Shown one piece after another: positions 1 to 6,440 of a stretch of DNA of 13,260 nt. Numbering within the stretch: position 1 is the stretch's first letter; each line of letters starts with the position of its first letter. The stretch lies in assembly GCA_029937205.1 (NCBI GenBank), contig JAPYQV010000031.1, positions 1 to 13,260 on the forward strand. Direction: 5' to 3'. Below the pieces are notes generated by a model. The model was not told the origin of the DNA and did no database searches. It was given only the letters and a program-made list of their open reading frames with translations. Source of the DNA: Alphaproteobacteria bacterium. Its GTDB lineage: Bacteria > Pseudomonadota > Alphaproteobacteria > UBA828. Both the position numbers and the translations under genes were made by a program.

Positions 1-55
1 CCTCACGGATAACAGATTTTGAGTCTGTCGCGTCTACCAGTTCCGCCACAGGGGC
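1..55 (-). tRNA. tRNA-Leu (anticodon CAA), 5' part only
   Basis: Read on the minus strand the sequence begins GCCCCTGTGGCGGAAC, followed by TGGTAGACGC, the typical 5' acceptor strand and D-arm of a class II leucine tRNA. The anticodon arm is ACAGA-CTCAAAA-TCTGT, a 5-bp stem with a 7-base loop. The anticodon is CAA (plus-strand bases 20-22), which reads UUG. The long variable arm, T-arm and 3' end lie beyond the left edge of the window. The 5' end is placed at 55 by aligning the 7-base acceptor strand. A promoter lies just upstream at 83-112. Confidence 0.93.
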
Positions 56-82
56 CATGGTCCAATTCAGATCGGATTTGAC

Positions 83-112
83 GTTATAGGCCAAAGCGCT
101 GTCCGGTGCCAA
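83..112 (-). promoter_or_regulatory. Sigma-70-type promoter of tRNA-Leu
   Basis: On the minus strand a TTGGCA -35 box (112-107) and a TATAAC -10 box (88-83) are separated by 18 bases. Each matches consensus at 5 of 6 positions. The predicted start, near 76, is about 20 bases before the tRNA 5' end, as expected for a tRNA leader. This is a visual match only. Confidence 0.6.
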
Positions 113-216
113 GCCAGTATGAAACGGCGCGTAAATGGCGCTGTGCACGCTTGATTTTCCCGCTGCCCTCTGTCACCTGAGACAAGACGGCAAACAAGGG
201 CGGGAATATTGGGCCG

Positions 217-798
217 GTGCTGAGAAGGCTTTACGATTGGGTGATGGCATTGGCCGGCAGGCGGCATGCCATTTGGGCGCTGGCCGGTGTGTCGTTTGCC
301 GAAAGCGCGTTCTTTCCCATCCCGCCGGATGTGCTGCTGATCCCCATGGTCCTGGCAAATCGCCGCCGTGCCTGGCGCATCGCCGGCGTGTGCACTCTGG
401 CCTCGGTGTTGGGCGGACTGCTCGGCTATGCCATTGGCCTCTGGCTGTTCGATGCGGTGGGCCAGCCATTGCTCGAATTTTACGGCTCCGAGGAAAAATT
501 CAGCCAATTCCAGGAATATTATAACGAATGGGGCGGGTGGATCGTCGGCGCCGGTGGTTTTACGCCGCTGCCCTACAAGGTGATTACCATCGCAAGCGGT
601 GTTACGCGGCTAGATATCGGAATTTTTATTCTGGCCTCGGTGGTGGCGCGGGGCTTGCGTTTCTATATCGTCGCCGCCCTTTTGTGGCGCTACGGAGAGC
701 CGGTGCGCAACTTCATTGAGCGTCACCTCGGCAAGCTGGCACTTCTTTTCTTCGTCCTGTTGGTGGGTGCGTTCGTGCTCTTAAAGGTATTGGTCTAA
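217..798 (+). CDS. DedA/YqaA-family (VTT domain) inner-membrane protein
   Basis: This 193-residue polytopic membrane protein belongs to the DedA/SNARE-associated (VTT) superfamily and most resembles the short YqaA-like branch. Family hallmarks are the acidic-proline motif FAESAFFPIPPD (residues 27-38) and the re-entrant region GGFTPLPYKVITIASG (113-128). Hydrophobic segments flank both, and the last is at about 173-193. DedA proteins are linked to membrane homeostasis and lipid-carrier flipping; the substrate here cannot be told. The start is GTG at 217, with a weak upstream AAGGG at 196-200; ATG at 244 (residue 10) is the alternative. It is followed after 4 bases by dsbB and then by coq7, so it is probably the first gene of a three-gene operon. 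Confidence 0.88.
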   Translation: MLRRLYDWVMALAGRRHAIWALAGVSFAESAFFPIPPDVLLIPMVLANRRRAWRIAGVCTLASVLGGLLGYAIGLWLFDAVGQPLLEFYGSEEKFSQFQEYYNEWGGWIVGAGGFTPLPYKVITIASGVTRLDIGIFILASVVARGLRFYIVAALLWRYGEPVRNFIERHLGKLALLFFVLLVGAFVLLKVLV

Positions 799-802
799 TA
801 AC

Positions 803-1291
803 GTGGTGCTCGTGCAAAAATCGTACCTGCCGCCGGCCATTCTATGCGTCATCAGTGGCACGGCGCTGCTCAGCGCGTTTATGTTTGAGCATATTGGCGG
901 TCTCGCCCCGTGCGAGCTTTGCTGGTATCAGCGCTACGCTCATGTCGCAGCCTTAACAGCGGCGCTTCCGGCATTGTTGTTCAGCCGCCGTACCGGTGTG
1001 GCGCCGCCGCTGTTGGCCGCCGCCGCGGTGGCGCTGCTGATCGGGGCGGGTATCGCCGGTTATCAGGTCGGGGTTGAGTTGGGCTGGTTTGAGAGCAGTT
1101 GCGCGACGCCGATTACTGGCACCACCACCGAGGAATTGCGCGCCAGTCTGCTCGCCGCCCCGGTGGTGCGTTGCGACGAGGTCGCCTGGTCGCTCGGCGG
1201 AATATCCATGGCCGGCTGGAACGGGCTTCTCTCCCTCGCCTTGGGGCTGGCGACATTGTATGCTGCGTTGATCACGGAGCGCAGAAGATGA
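803..1291 (+). CDS. dsbB: Disulfide bond formation protein DsbB
   Basis: This 162-residue inner-membrane quinone reductase of the DsbB family reoxidises periplasmic DsbA and passes electrons to ubiquinone. The first periplasmic redox pair is in PCELCWYQR (Cys37 and Cys40), and the second pair is Cys100 and Cys124 in the second loop. Four hydrophobic segments are visible at about 10-28, 46-60, 69-90 and 135-157. GTG codons at 803, 806 and 812 are all possible starts, with no convincing ribosome-binding site to separate them; 803 is used here. The gene starts 4 bases after the DedA-like gene and its stop overlaps the coq7 start (ATGA, 1288-1291), suggesting translational coupling. The quinone link to Coq7 is suggestive but may only be operon convenience. 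Confidence 0.9.
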   Translation: MVLVQKSYLPPAILCVISGTALLSAFMFEHIGGLAPCELCWYQRYAHVAALTAALPALLFSRRTGVAPPLLAAAAVALLIGAGIAGYQVGVELGWFESSCATPITGTTTEELRASLLAAPVVRCDEVAWSLGGISMAGWNGLLSLALGLATLYAALITERRR

Positions 1292-1869
1292 CAGACGAAA
1301 CGAAGAGCGCCAGCCGCCCCAAACGTACCGGTGACGACCGTCTCCCCGGCGACCCGGATTCTCGGGAAATGGTCGAGCGTATGCTGCGCGTCGATCATGC
1401 TGGCGAATATGGCGCGGCGCGCATTTATGCTGGCCAGTTGGCGGTGCTCGGACGCGATGCTGTGGCGCCGGTGATCCGCGAAATGGCCGAAGCCGAACGC
1501 AAACATCTCGCCGCATTCGACAAATTGCTGGTCGAGCGCCGCGTGCGCCCGACCGTGCTGGCGCCGTTCTGGCATGTCGCCGGCTTCGCGCTCGGTGCCG
1601 GCAGTGCGCTGATGGGCCCGCGCGCCGCCATGGCCTGCACCGCCGCCGTTGAGGAAGTGATCGAACAACACTATGCCGCCCAGGTCGAGAAGCTCGGTGA
1701 TGACGAGGCGGAGCTGCGCCAAACCCTGGTCGAATTCGGCGCCGAGGAAACCCGTCACAAGGAAATTGGATTGGCCCATGAGGCGGAACAGGCGCCCGGC
1801 TTTGAGCCGCTCAGCGCCGCCGTCAAGCGTGGCACGCGTTTGGCGATCTGGTTGTCGGAGCGTATCTAG
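1288..1869 (+). CDS. coq7: Coq7-type 5-demethoxyubiquinol hydroxylase
   Basis: This is a 193-residue di-iron monooxygenase of the Coq7/Cat5 family. It hydroxylates demethoxyubiquinol at the penultimate step of ubiquinone synthesis, peripherally at the membrane. The carboxylate-bridged di-iron ligands are visible: Glu40 in VDHAGEYGA, ExxH in EAERKH (Glu70, His73), a Glu in VEEVIEQHY (122-123) and ExxH in EETRH (Glu154, His157). The length fits bacterial Coq7. The start at ATG 1288 overlaps the dsbB stop by 4 bases; a longer upstream reading of the same frame lies inside dsbB and is not supported. The stop codon TAG (1867-1869) is inside the left arm of the palindromic element at 1866-1984. Confidence 0.95.
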   Translation: MTDETKSASRPKRTGDDRLPGDPDSREMVERMLRVDHAGEYGAARIYAGQLAVLGRDAVAPVIREMAEAERKHLAAFDKLLVERRVRPTVLAPFWHVAGFALGAGSALMGPRAAMACTAAVEEVIEQHYAAQVEKLGDDEAELRQTLVEFGAEETRHKEIGLAHEAEQAPGFEPLSAAVKRGTRLAIWLSERI

Positions 1870-1984
1870 AGCAAATCCCGAGTAGGTGGAATCACCTGCG
1901 ACATGGTTGTCGGTTTGTGATTTGCTTCAATACCAAAGAGCTGGAGCATCTCGCGTGAGCGCCTGCGAGCGTGGAATGCTCTAG
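1866..1984. repeat. Composite nested inverted-repeat element between convergent genes
   Basis: The outer arms are CTAGAGCA (1866-1873) and TGCTCTAG (1977-1984), a perfect 8-bp inverted pair about 120 bases apart. The left half holds AGCAAATC (1870-1877) paired with GATTTGCT (1919-1926), enclosing two hairpins: AGGTG-GAAT-CACCT (1884-1897) and CGACA-TGGT-TGTCG (1899-1912). The right half holds GAGCAT (1944-1949) paired with ATGCTC (1976-1981), with an inner CTCGC (1950-1954) / GCGAG (1965-1969). The shape resembles intergenic palindromic repeats common in alphaproteobacteria that begin with an AGAGCA-type arm. It lies between convergent coq7 and the HNH gene and may serve as a bidirectional terminator. 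Its repeat status cannot be confirmed from one copy. Confidence 0.6.
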
Positions 1985-1989
1985 CAGTG

Positions 1990-2553
1990 CTAGGTTTGTT
2001 CCAGCTCTGAATCCCAGTAAAGATAATCGCGCCAGCTTTGGTGCAAAAAGCGCGGCGGAAATTCCCGCCCGGCTTTGTGCAGATCGTGGGTCGAAGGCGG
2101 ACGCGGCGCATGGCGCGGATGGAGACCGCATTCGTTCGGCATGTGGCTGCCCTTGGCCAGATTGCAGATACTGCAGGCCGTCACCACATTGCTCCAGCTC
2201 GTGTGGCCGCCGCGCGAGCGCGGGATCACATGATCGAAGGTCAAATCCTCAACGGCAAACCGTCCGCCGCAATACTGGCAGGCAAAGCGGTCGCGCAGAA
2301 AAACGTTGAAGCGTGTGAAAGCCGGGCGGCGCGACATTGGCACGAACTGCTTGAGCGCAATAACACTTGGCAGGCGAATCTCGCAGCTTGGTGAATGCAC
2401 GGCAAAATCATATTCCGAAACGATGTTCACGCGCTCGAGAAACGCCGCTTTGACCGCATCCTGCCACGACCAAAGCGACAACGGAAAATAGCTCAACGGC
2501 CGGTAATCGGCGTTCAGCACCAAGGCATGGCAGGATTCAAGCGATGTCGACAC
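1990..2553 (-). CDS. HNH endonuclease family protein
   Basis: This 187-residue protein has a central HNH nuclease fold. CQYC (Cys92, Cys95) and CSIC (Cys127, Cys130) form a likely structural zinc site around the core TFDHVIPRSRGG (Asp107-His108) with Asn122 in WSNVVTAC. The N-terminal part (HALVLNADYRPLSYFP) and the C-terminal SWRDYLYWDSELE stretch are typical of a widely conserved stand-alone HNH family in proteobacteria; the cellular substrate is not known to me. The start is taken at GTG 2553 because GGAGG lies 4 bases upstream; a TTG at 2568 would add five residues but leave that ribosome-binding site inside the gene. It converges on coq7, with the inverted-repeat element between them. 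Confidence 0.85.
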   Translation of the reverse strand: MSTSLESCHALVLNADYRPLSYFPLSLWSWQDAVKAAFLERVNIVSEYDFAVHSPSCEIRLPSVIALKQFVPMSRRPAFTRFNVFLRDRFACQYCGGRFAVEDLTFDHVIPRSRGGHTSWSNVVTACSICNLAKGSHMPNECGLHPRHAPRPPSTHDLHKAGREFPPRFLHQSWRDYLYWDSELEQT

Positions 2554-2736
2554 GCAACCTCCGTCCAAGGCGAATTTGGCGTCGCTCTTCGGCGCAATCA
2601 GTTTCGTTTGTTATCATAAGAGCCCGTGGGGCGCAGGCAAGCACCAATCCCGCCCTGCCGGGCGCGGCGGGCTTGGCCCGGGCGTGCCTAGAAGGTAGAT
2701 TGGCGCCCAATTCCGCCACCGGTCAGGGTTCCATAC

Positions 2737-3987
2737 ATGTCCAATTCCATTTCTCCGCAGCCGCGCACGGGGCCGCTTGCCGGGCTTCGTGTGCTCGACA
2801 TGAGCCGGGTTCTGGCCGGCCCCTGGTCGGGCCAGCTGCTGGCTGATTTCGGCGCCGATGTGGTCAAGGTCGAGCGCCCCGGTGTCGGCGACGATACGCG
2901 CGGCTGGGGCCCGCCCTTTCTCAAGGACACAGACGGCAATGAGAGTGGCGAGGCGGCTTATTATATGTCGGCCAACCGGGCCAAGCGTTCGCTGACGCTG
3001 GATATTTCCACACCCGAGGGGCAGAAAATTTGCACCGATCTCGCCGCGCGCGCCGACATATTGCTGGAAAATTACAAATCCGGCGGACTGGCAAAATACA
3101 ATTTGGACTATGACAGCCTGAAGGCGCGCAATGCGCGGCTGATCTATTGTTCGATCACCGGTTTCGGCCAAACCGGCCCCTATGCCGCGCGCGCCGGCTA
3201 CGACATGATTATTCAAGGCGCCGGCGGCTTCATGAGCCTCACCGGTGAGCGCGATGATTTGCCCGGTGGCGGGCCGCAAAAAGGCGGTGTTGCCGTCGCC
3301 GACCTGATGACCGGCATGTACGCCACGGTGGCCGTGCTCGCCGCCCTGTCATGGCGCGAAAAGACGGGCCTCGGGCAATATATCGATCTCGCCCTGCTGG
3401 ATACGCAAGTGTCGTGGCTGGCCAACCAGGCCATGAATTATCTGATCGGCGGCGAGGCGCCAAAGCGCGCCGGCAACGCGCACCAGAACATCGTGCCCTA
3501 TGGCGTTTTCCCGACTCGCGACGGCCACATGATTTTGGGTATCGGCAACAATTCCCAACTGACCAAATTTCTCGAGGTCGCCGGGCGCGCCGAGCTGATG
3601 GAAGACGAGCGCTTCAAGACCAATACCCTGAGGGTCGCGCACCGCGAAGCCGTCATCGCGATTATCGGCGGCATGACAGCCATGCGCGACTTGGATGAAT
3701 GGCTGGCTGAGCTCGTGCCCGCTGGCGTACCGTGCGGGCCGATCAATACCCTGGATCGGGTCTTTGCCGATCCGCAGGTCAACGCCCGCGGCATGCGCGT
3801 CAAGATTCCCCATGCCTTCGGCATTGACGTCGAGCACGCCGGCAACCCGATCAAGTTTTCCGCCTCGCCGGTGGATTATCCGCGTGCCGCACCGCTTCTC
3901 GGCGAGCATACCGACGAAGTGCTCGGCGAGTGGCTCGAACTCGATGCCGAGGCCATCGCTGCACTGCGCCGCAGCGGCGCGGTGTAG
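2737..3987 (+). CDS. CaiB/BaiF family (family III) CoA-transferase
   Basis: This 416-residue class III CoA-transferase moves CoA between carboxylic acids through an Asp-bound mixed anhydride. Family marks include LAGLRVLDMSRVLAGPW (residues 14-30), LLADFGADVVKVERP (34-48), NRAKRSLTLD (80-89), GFGQTGPY (142-149) and VADLMTGMYA (187-196). Asp189 is the expected catalytic residue, by comparison with formyl-CoA transferase. REKTGLGQYIDLALLD and the C-terminal VPCGPINTLDRVFADPQV region are also standard. Length is normal. Overall flavour is closest to the succinyl-CoA:dicarboxylate (glutarate-like) branch, but the acid substrate cannot be fixed by eye. The start ATG 2737 has only a weak AGGG upstream. 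gluQ follows after 17 bases, so the two are probably co-transcribed. Confidence 0.9.
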   Translation: MSNSISPQPRTGPLAGLRVLDMSRVLAGPWSGQLLADFGADVVKVERPGVGDDTRGWGPPFLKDTDGNESGEAAYYMSANRAKRSLTLDISTPEGQKICTDLAARADILLENYKSGGLAKYNLDYDSLKARNARLIYCSITGFGQTGPYAARAGYDMIIQGAGGFMSLTGERDDLPGGGPQKGGVAVADLMTGMYATVAVLAALSWREKTGLGQYIDLALLDTQVSWLANQAMNYLIGGEAPKRAGNAHQNIVPYGVFPTRDGHMILGIGNNSQLTKFLEVAGRAELMEDERFKTNTLRVAHREAVIAIIGGMTAMRDLDEWLAELVPAGVPCGPINTLDRVFADPQVNARGMRVKIPHAFGIDVEHAGNPIKFSASPVDYPRAAPLLGEHTDEVLGEWLELDAEAIAALRRSGAV

Positions 3988-4004
3988 GAACTGGTGCGCA
4001 GGGG

Positions 4005-4871
4005 ATGCCCTGCATCACTCGCTTCGCGCCGAGCCCGACCGGCTATCTTCATCTTGGCCACGCCTATTCCGCGCTTTGCACGGTCGAGGCGACGGAGGCG
4101 GGCGGGCGCTTTCTTTTGCGCATTGAAGATATCGATAGTGCCCGTTTCCGGCCTGAATTCGAAGCTGCGATTTATGAGGACTTGGCCTGGCTGGGCCTGA
4201 CCTGGGAAACGCCGGTGCGTCGCCAGTCCGAACATCTGGATGATTACCAACAGGCGCTGGAGTCGCTGCGTGCCAGATCATTGATCTATCCGTGTTTTTG
4301 TTCGCGCCGAGAGATCCGTGCCGAGATTGCCCAGGCTGGCGCCGCGCCGCATGGTCCCGGCGGCCCAATCTATCCCGGCACCTGCCGTGGCCTTCCTGAA
4401 GAAATTCGGGCGGAAAGAATCGCCGCCGGCGATGCCTATGCGCTGCGCCTCGATGTGGCGCGGGCCAGCGCCGAGACCGGCGCGCTCGTTTGGCATGACC
4501 AAGAAAGGGGCGATATTGCCGGCGACGCGGCAAGCTACGGCGATGTGGTATTGGCGCGCAAGGAAACACCCGCCAGCTACCATCTGGCCGTCACCGTCGA
4601 CGATCACCTGCAGGGTATTACTCTGGTCACGCGTGGCGAGGATTTGTTCGAGGCCAGCCATATTCACCGTCTGCTGCAAGCGCTGCTCGGTTTTGAGACG
4701 CCGGAATATGCCCATCACCCGCTGTTGCTCGACCAGACCGGGCGGCGCTTTGCCAAGCGCGATCACGCCCTGACGCTGCGTGAACTCCGCGCTGGCGGTC
4801 ACACGCCCGAGTTTCTGCGAAATTTGTTGGCCACGCCGGCGAATCTATCCGCATTTCTCGATTCTCTCTAA
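4005..4871 (+). CDS. gluQ: Glutamyl-Q tRNA(Asp) synthetase
   Basis: This 288-residue paralogue of the glutamyl-tRNA synthetase catalytic core attaches glutamate to the queuosine base of tRNA-Asp. It lacks the anticodon-binding domain, and the length fits. The class I signature is RFAPSPTGYLHLGHA (residues 6-20, HIGH-type HLGH). The KMSKS-like loop is RRFAKRDHA. Zinc ligands are seen as C97-F-C99, Tyr123 and Cys127 in YPGTC. The gatekeeping motif LLRIEDID (38-44) is intact. The start ATG 4005 has GGGG immediately upstream, a poor spacing; the frame is open further upstream into the CoA-transferase gene but homologues begin at or near this Met. It is downstream of the CoA-transferase and shows no evident functional link with it. 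Confidence 0.93.
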   Translation: MPCITRFAPSPTGYLHLGHAYSALCTVEATEAGGRFLLRIEDIDSARFRPEFEAAIYEDLAWLGLTWETPVRRQSEHLDDYQQALESLRARSLIYPCFCSRREIRAEIAQAGAAPHGPGGPIYPGTCRGLPEEIRAERIAAGDAYALRLDVARASAETGALVWHDQERGDIAGDAASYGDVVLARKETPASYHLAVTVDDHLQGITLVTRGEDLFEASHIHRLLQALLGFETPEYAHHPLLLDQTGRRFAKRDHALTLRELRAGGHTPEFLRNLLATPANLSAFLDSL

Positions 4872-4982
4872 ACCTCACCAATCTATGAGCCGGCGTTACA
4901 GCATTGTGACGCGAATTTGGAGCCAATAAGTCCTATATCTGACCATGAAACATTTTTCATTTCGGATATTGAGGGGGATCAC

Positions 4983-5153
4983 ATGAGCAAGAACGGTAAA
5001 GACGATCATCACGACACCAATGAAGGTGTGAGCCGGCGGAATCTTCTGGTTGGCGGGCTGGCTATCACGGCGGCGGCCGGTGCGGCGGCAACCGGCGCGC
5101 TTTCGACGCCCTCTGCCCAAGCCGCCGATGATCCATATGCACCGCCCGAATAG
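4983..5153 (+). CDS. Tat signal peptide fragment of an interrupted hydrolase gene
   Basis: This open frame encodes 56 residues starting at ATG 4983, with a strong GAGGGGG ribosome-binding site (4970-4976). It has a hydrophilic N-terminus, a twin-arginine motif SRRNLLVGG (residues 17-25), a hydrophobic Ala-rich stretch and a cleavage-like PSAQA-AD site near 45-49, followed by DPYAPPE. It stops at TAG 5151-5153. The frame continues without shift through PALPPSD to the Met of the hydrolase at 5175. From memory, related hydrolases carry exactly this arrangement (Tat signal, Pro-rich linker, hydrolase) as one protein. The fragment is therefore best read as the 5' piece of a gene broken by a nonsense codon, not as a separate gene. 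Confidence 0.7.
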   Translation: MSKNGKDDHHDTNEGVSRRNLLVGGLAITAAAGAAATGALSTPSAQAADDPYAPPE

Positions 5154-5174
5154 CCGGCGCTGCCGCCTTCCGAT

Positions 5175-5825
5175 ATGAAATTGGACCTGCCGCGCACCGC
5201 TCTGGTGATCACCGACCCGCAGATCGATTTCCTCAGCCCCGATGGCGTGACCTGGGGCGTCGTCGGCGAGAGTGTGATGGAGCACAACACGGTGGCCAAT
5301 ATCGGCAGGTTGTTCGCCGCCGCCAAGGCGGCCAATCTGACTGTCGCGGTCTCGCCGCATTATTATTACCCGACCCACAAGGGCTGGCGCTTTGAGGGCG
5401 CGCTGGAAATACTCATGCACGCCATCGGCATGTTTGACCGCGCCAGTCCCTATACCATGGAAGGCTTTGAGAATTCCGGCGCCGACTTCATGCCGGAGTA
5501 CAAAAAATATATCGAAGACGGCAAAACCATCGTCACCTCGCCGCACAAAATGTATGGCCCCGAGGCCAACGACCTGGTGCTGCAATTGCGCAAGAACCAC
5601 GTCGATCAGATCATTCTGGCCGGCATGTCGGCCAATCTTTTCACCGAATCCCATCTTCGCGAGTTGCTCGAGCAAGGCTTCGAGATTGCGGTGGTGAAAG
5701 ATGCGACGGCGGCGGCCAAGCTTCCCGAAGGTGACGGCTATTTGGCGGCGATCACCAATTTCCGTTACATAGCCAACGCAGTTTGGACCACGGACGAGGC
5801 GGTGGCGCGTATGGCCGGCGCTTAA
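5175..5825 (+). CDS. Isochorismatase-fold cysteine hydrolase-like protein, catalytic Cys replaced, probably 3' part of a broken gene
   Basis: This 216-residue isochorismatase/nicotinamidase-fold domain has ALVITDPQIDFLSPDG (residues 9-24) containing the expected catalytic Asp14, and SPHKMYGPEANDL (122-134) with likely catalytic Lys125. The cysteine loop reads AGMSANLFTESHLREL (149-164). By alignment with the family pattern GxxxNxC, the nucleophile position is Phe156 (codon TTC 5640-5642). The loop Met151-Ser152 and the C-terminal VVKDATAAA are otherwise normal. No ribosome-binding site precedes ATG 5175, and the frame is continuous with the Tat signal at 4983-5150 apart from one TAG. The full gene would span 4983-5825 and export the enzyme to the periplasm. 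Substrate is unknown. It may be a pseudogene or an inactive homologue. The stop directly abuts the stop of the minus-strand ACT gene. Confidence 0.75.
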   Translation: MKLDLPRTALVITDPQIDFLSPDGVTWGVVGESVMEHNTVANIGRLFAAAKAANLTVAVSPHYYYPTHKGWRFEGALEILMHAIGMFDRASPYTMEGFENSGADFMPEYKKYIEDGKTIVTSPHKMYGPEANDLVLQLRKNHVDQIILAGMSANLFTESHLRELLEQGFEIAVVKDATAAAKLPEGDGYLAAITNFRYIANAVWTTDEAVARMAGA

Positions 5826-6134
5826 TTATAAGGCGCTGCGCGGCTGGCGTTCACTGGTGAGCACCGAGTGGACGCAGATGATGGCGCGTAATTTGCGCGC
5901 GATTGCCTCGCTTGCCTTGCGCCCAACGCCTGAAACCTGAACGTCGATCGTAATCTCGGCCTCCGGTGCGCGCACATTTTCGCCGCCGCTCCGCGTCACG
6001 TGAATTTGGCTCGGAATCAAATCGCGTAAAGCAAATATCTCCAGCACCCGGGGCACGGCTGACGGATCGGCCTCGGTCAGAACGGAGAAACAGGCGACCG
6101 GTGCGTTGCTGCTAGGGGATTCGGCGGATGTCAT
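5826..6134 (-). CDS. Small ACT-domain protein
   Basis: The product is 102 residues. Residues 14-91 look like one ACT domain: CFSVLTEADPSAVPRVLEIF begins with the typical beta strand and the Asp-Pro turn before the first helix, then comes a strand-rich middle (AEITIDVQVSGV) and a second helix ending IARKLRAIICVHSVLT. The pattern is closest to the regulatory small subunit of acetolactate synthase and free-standing ACT proteins. There is no catalytic domain and no obvious partner gene beside it, so the ligand and target are unknown. The start is ATG 6134. The frame ends at TAA 5826-5828, back to back with the hydrolase stop. It is divergent from the HIG1-like gene; its ATG overlaps an ATG of the opposite strand (6133). 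Confidence 0.72.
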   Translation of the reverse strand: MTSAESPSSNAPVACFSVLTEADPSAVPRVLEIFALRDLIPSQIHVTRSGGENVRAPEAEITIDVQVSGVGRKASEAIARKLRAIICVHSVLTSERQPRSAL

Positions 6135-6216
6135 GAGGCTAGCTTACTTGGCCGATTTTGGATATTCAATCGCGGCCAACAGTCCTATGATCGGAGCATT
6201 CTCAGGGACACGCCAA

Positions 6217-6435
6217 TTGTCGGATACGATCGCCAACATTCTCGAAATTCTCGTCTACGTCGCCATGGGCGCGGTCGTCATCGTGCTCGTCATGGGATTG
6301 GCGACGATGTCGGGCGGCGCCCAGGGCAAGGAAGGTATTGCGCGCAGCAACCGGCTGATGCGCTGGCGCATCGGCATCCAGCTCGTCGCCGTCGCCCTGC
6401 TTGCCATTCTCGTTTTTGTCATGAAAAAAGGTTGA
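6217..6435 (+). CDS. HIG1-like twin transmembrane protein
   Basis: This 72-residue membrane protein has two hydrophobic segments (about 7-28 and 50-70) joined by a hydrophilic loop AQGKEGIARSNRLMRWRIG. The RSNRLMRWRI stretch matches the HIG1 / twin-transmembrane family, linked in mitochondria to cytochrome c oxidase; its bacterial role is unclear. TTG 6217 is chosen because AGGGA lies 8 bases upstream and the length fits the family; the frame is open upstream, with ATG at 6187 and 6133, but neither has a convincing ribosome-binding site. It ends with TGA 6433-6435, 5 bases before cobO. Beside cobO, etfB, etfA and hbdA it forms an arrangement I recall as common in alphaproteobacteria. Confidence 0.75.
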   Translation: MSDTIANILEILVYVAMGAVVIVLVMGLATMSGGAQGKEGIARSNRLMRWRIGIQLVAVALLAILVFVMKKG

Positions 6436-6440
6436 GAACG

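Noticed and set aside
1099..1287. Longer N-terminal reading of coq7
   Set aside because: This stretch is the dsbB coding sequence in another frame; the Coq7 homology begins after ATG 1288, which overlaps the dsbB stop as ATGA.
953..1779. Long minus-strand open frames opposite dsbB and coq7
   Set aside because: They are antisense shadows of well-supported genes in GC-rich DNA, with no recognisable product.
2630..2710. GC-rich hairpin-like sequence before the CoA-transferase gene
   Set aside because: The complementarity is broken and typical of GC-rich DNA; no T-run follows.
4945..4986. 13-codon upstream frame ending in ATGA over the Tat-gene start, and the ATGAAA/TTTCAT inverted repeat
   Set aside because: There is no ribosome-binding site before 4945 and the 6-bp arms (4945-4950, 4955-4960) are AT-rich and short, so both could be chance.
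6106..6216. N-terminal extension of the HIG1-like protein from ATG 6133 or 6187
   Set aside because: No convincing ribosome-binding site at either ATG, the added residues do not match the family, and TTG 6217 has AGGGA at good spacing. An extended start is not excluded.
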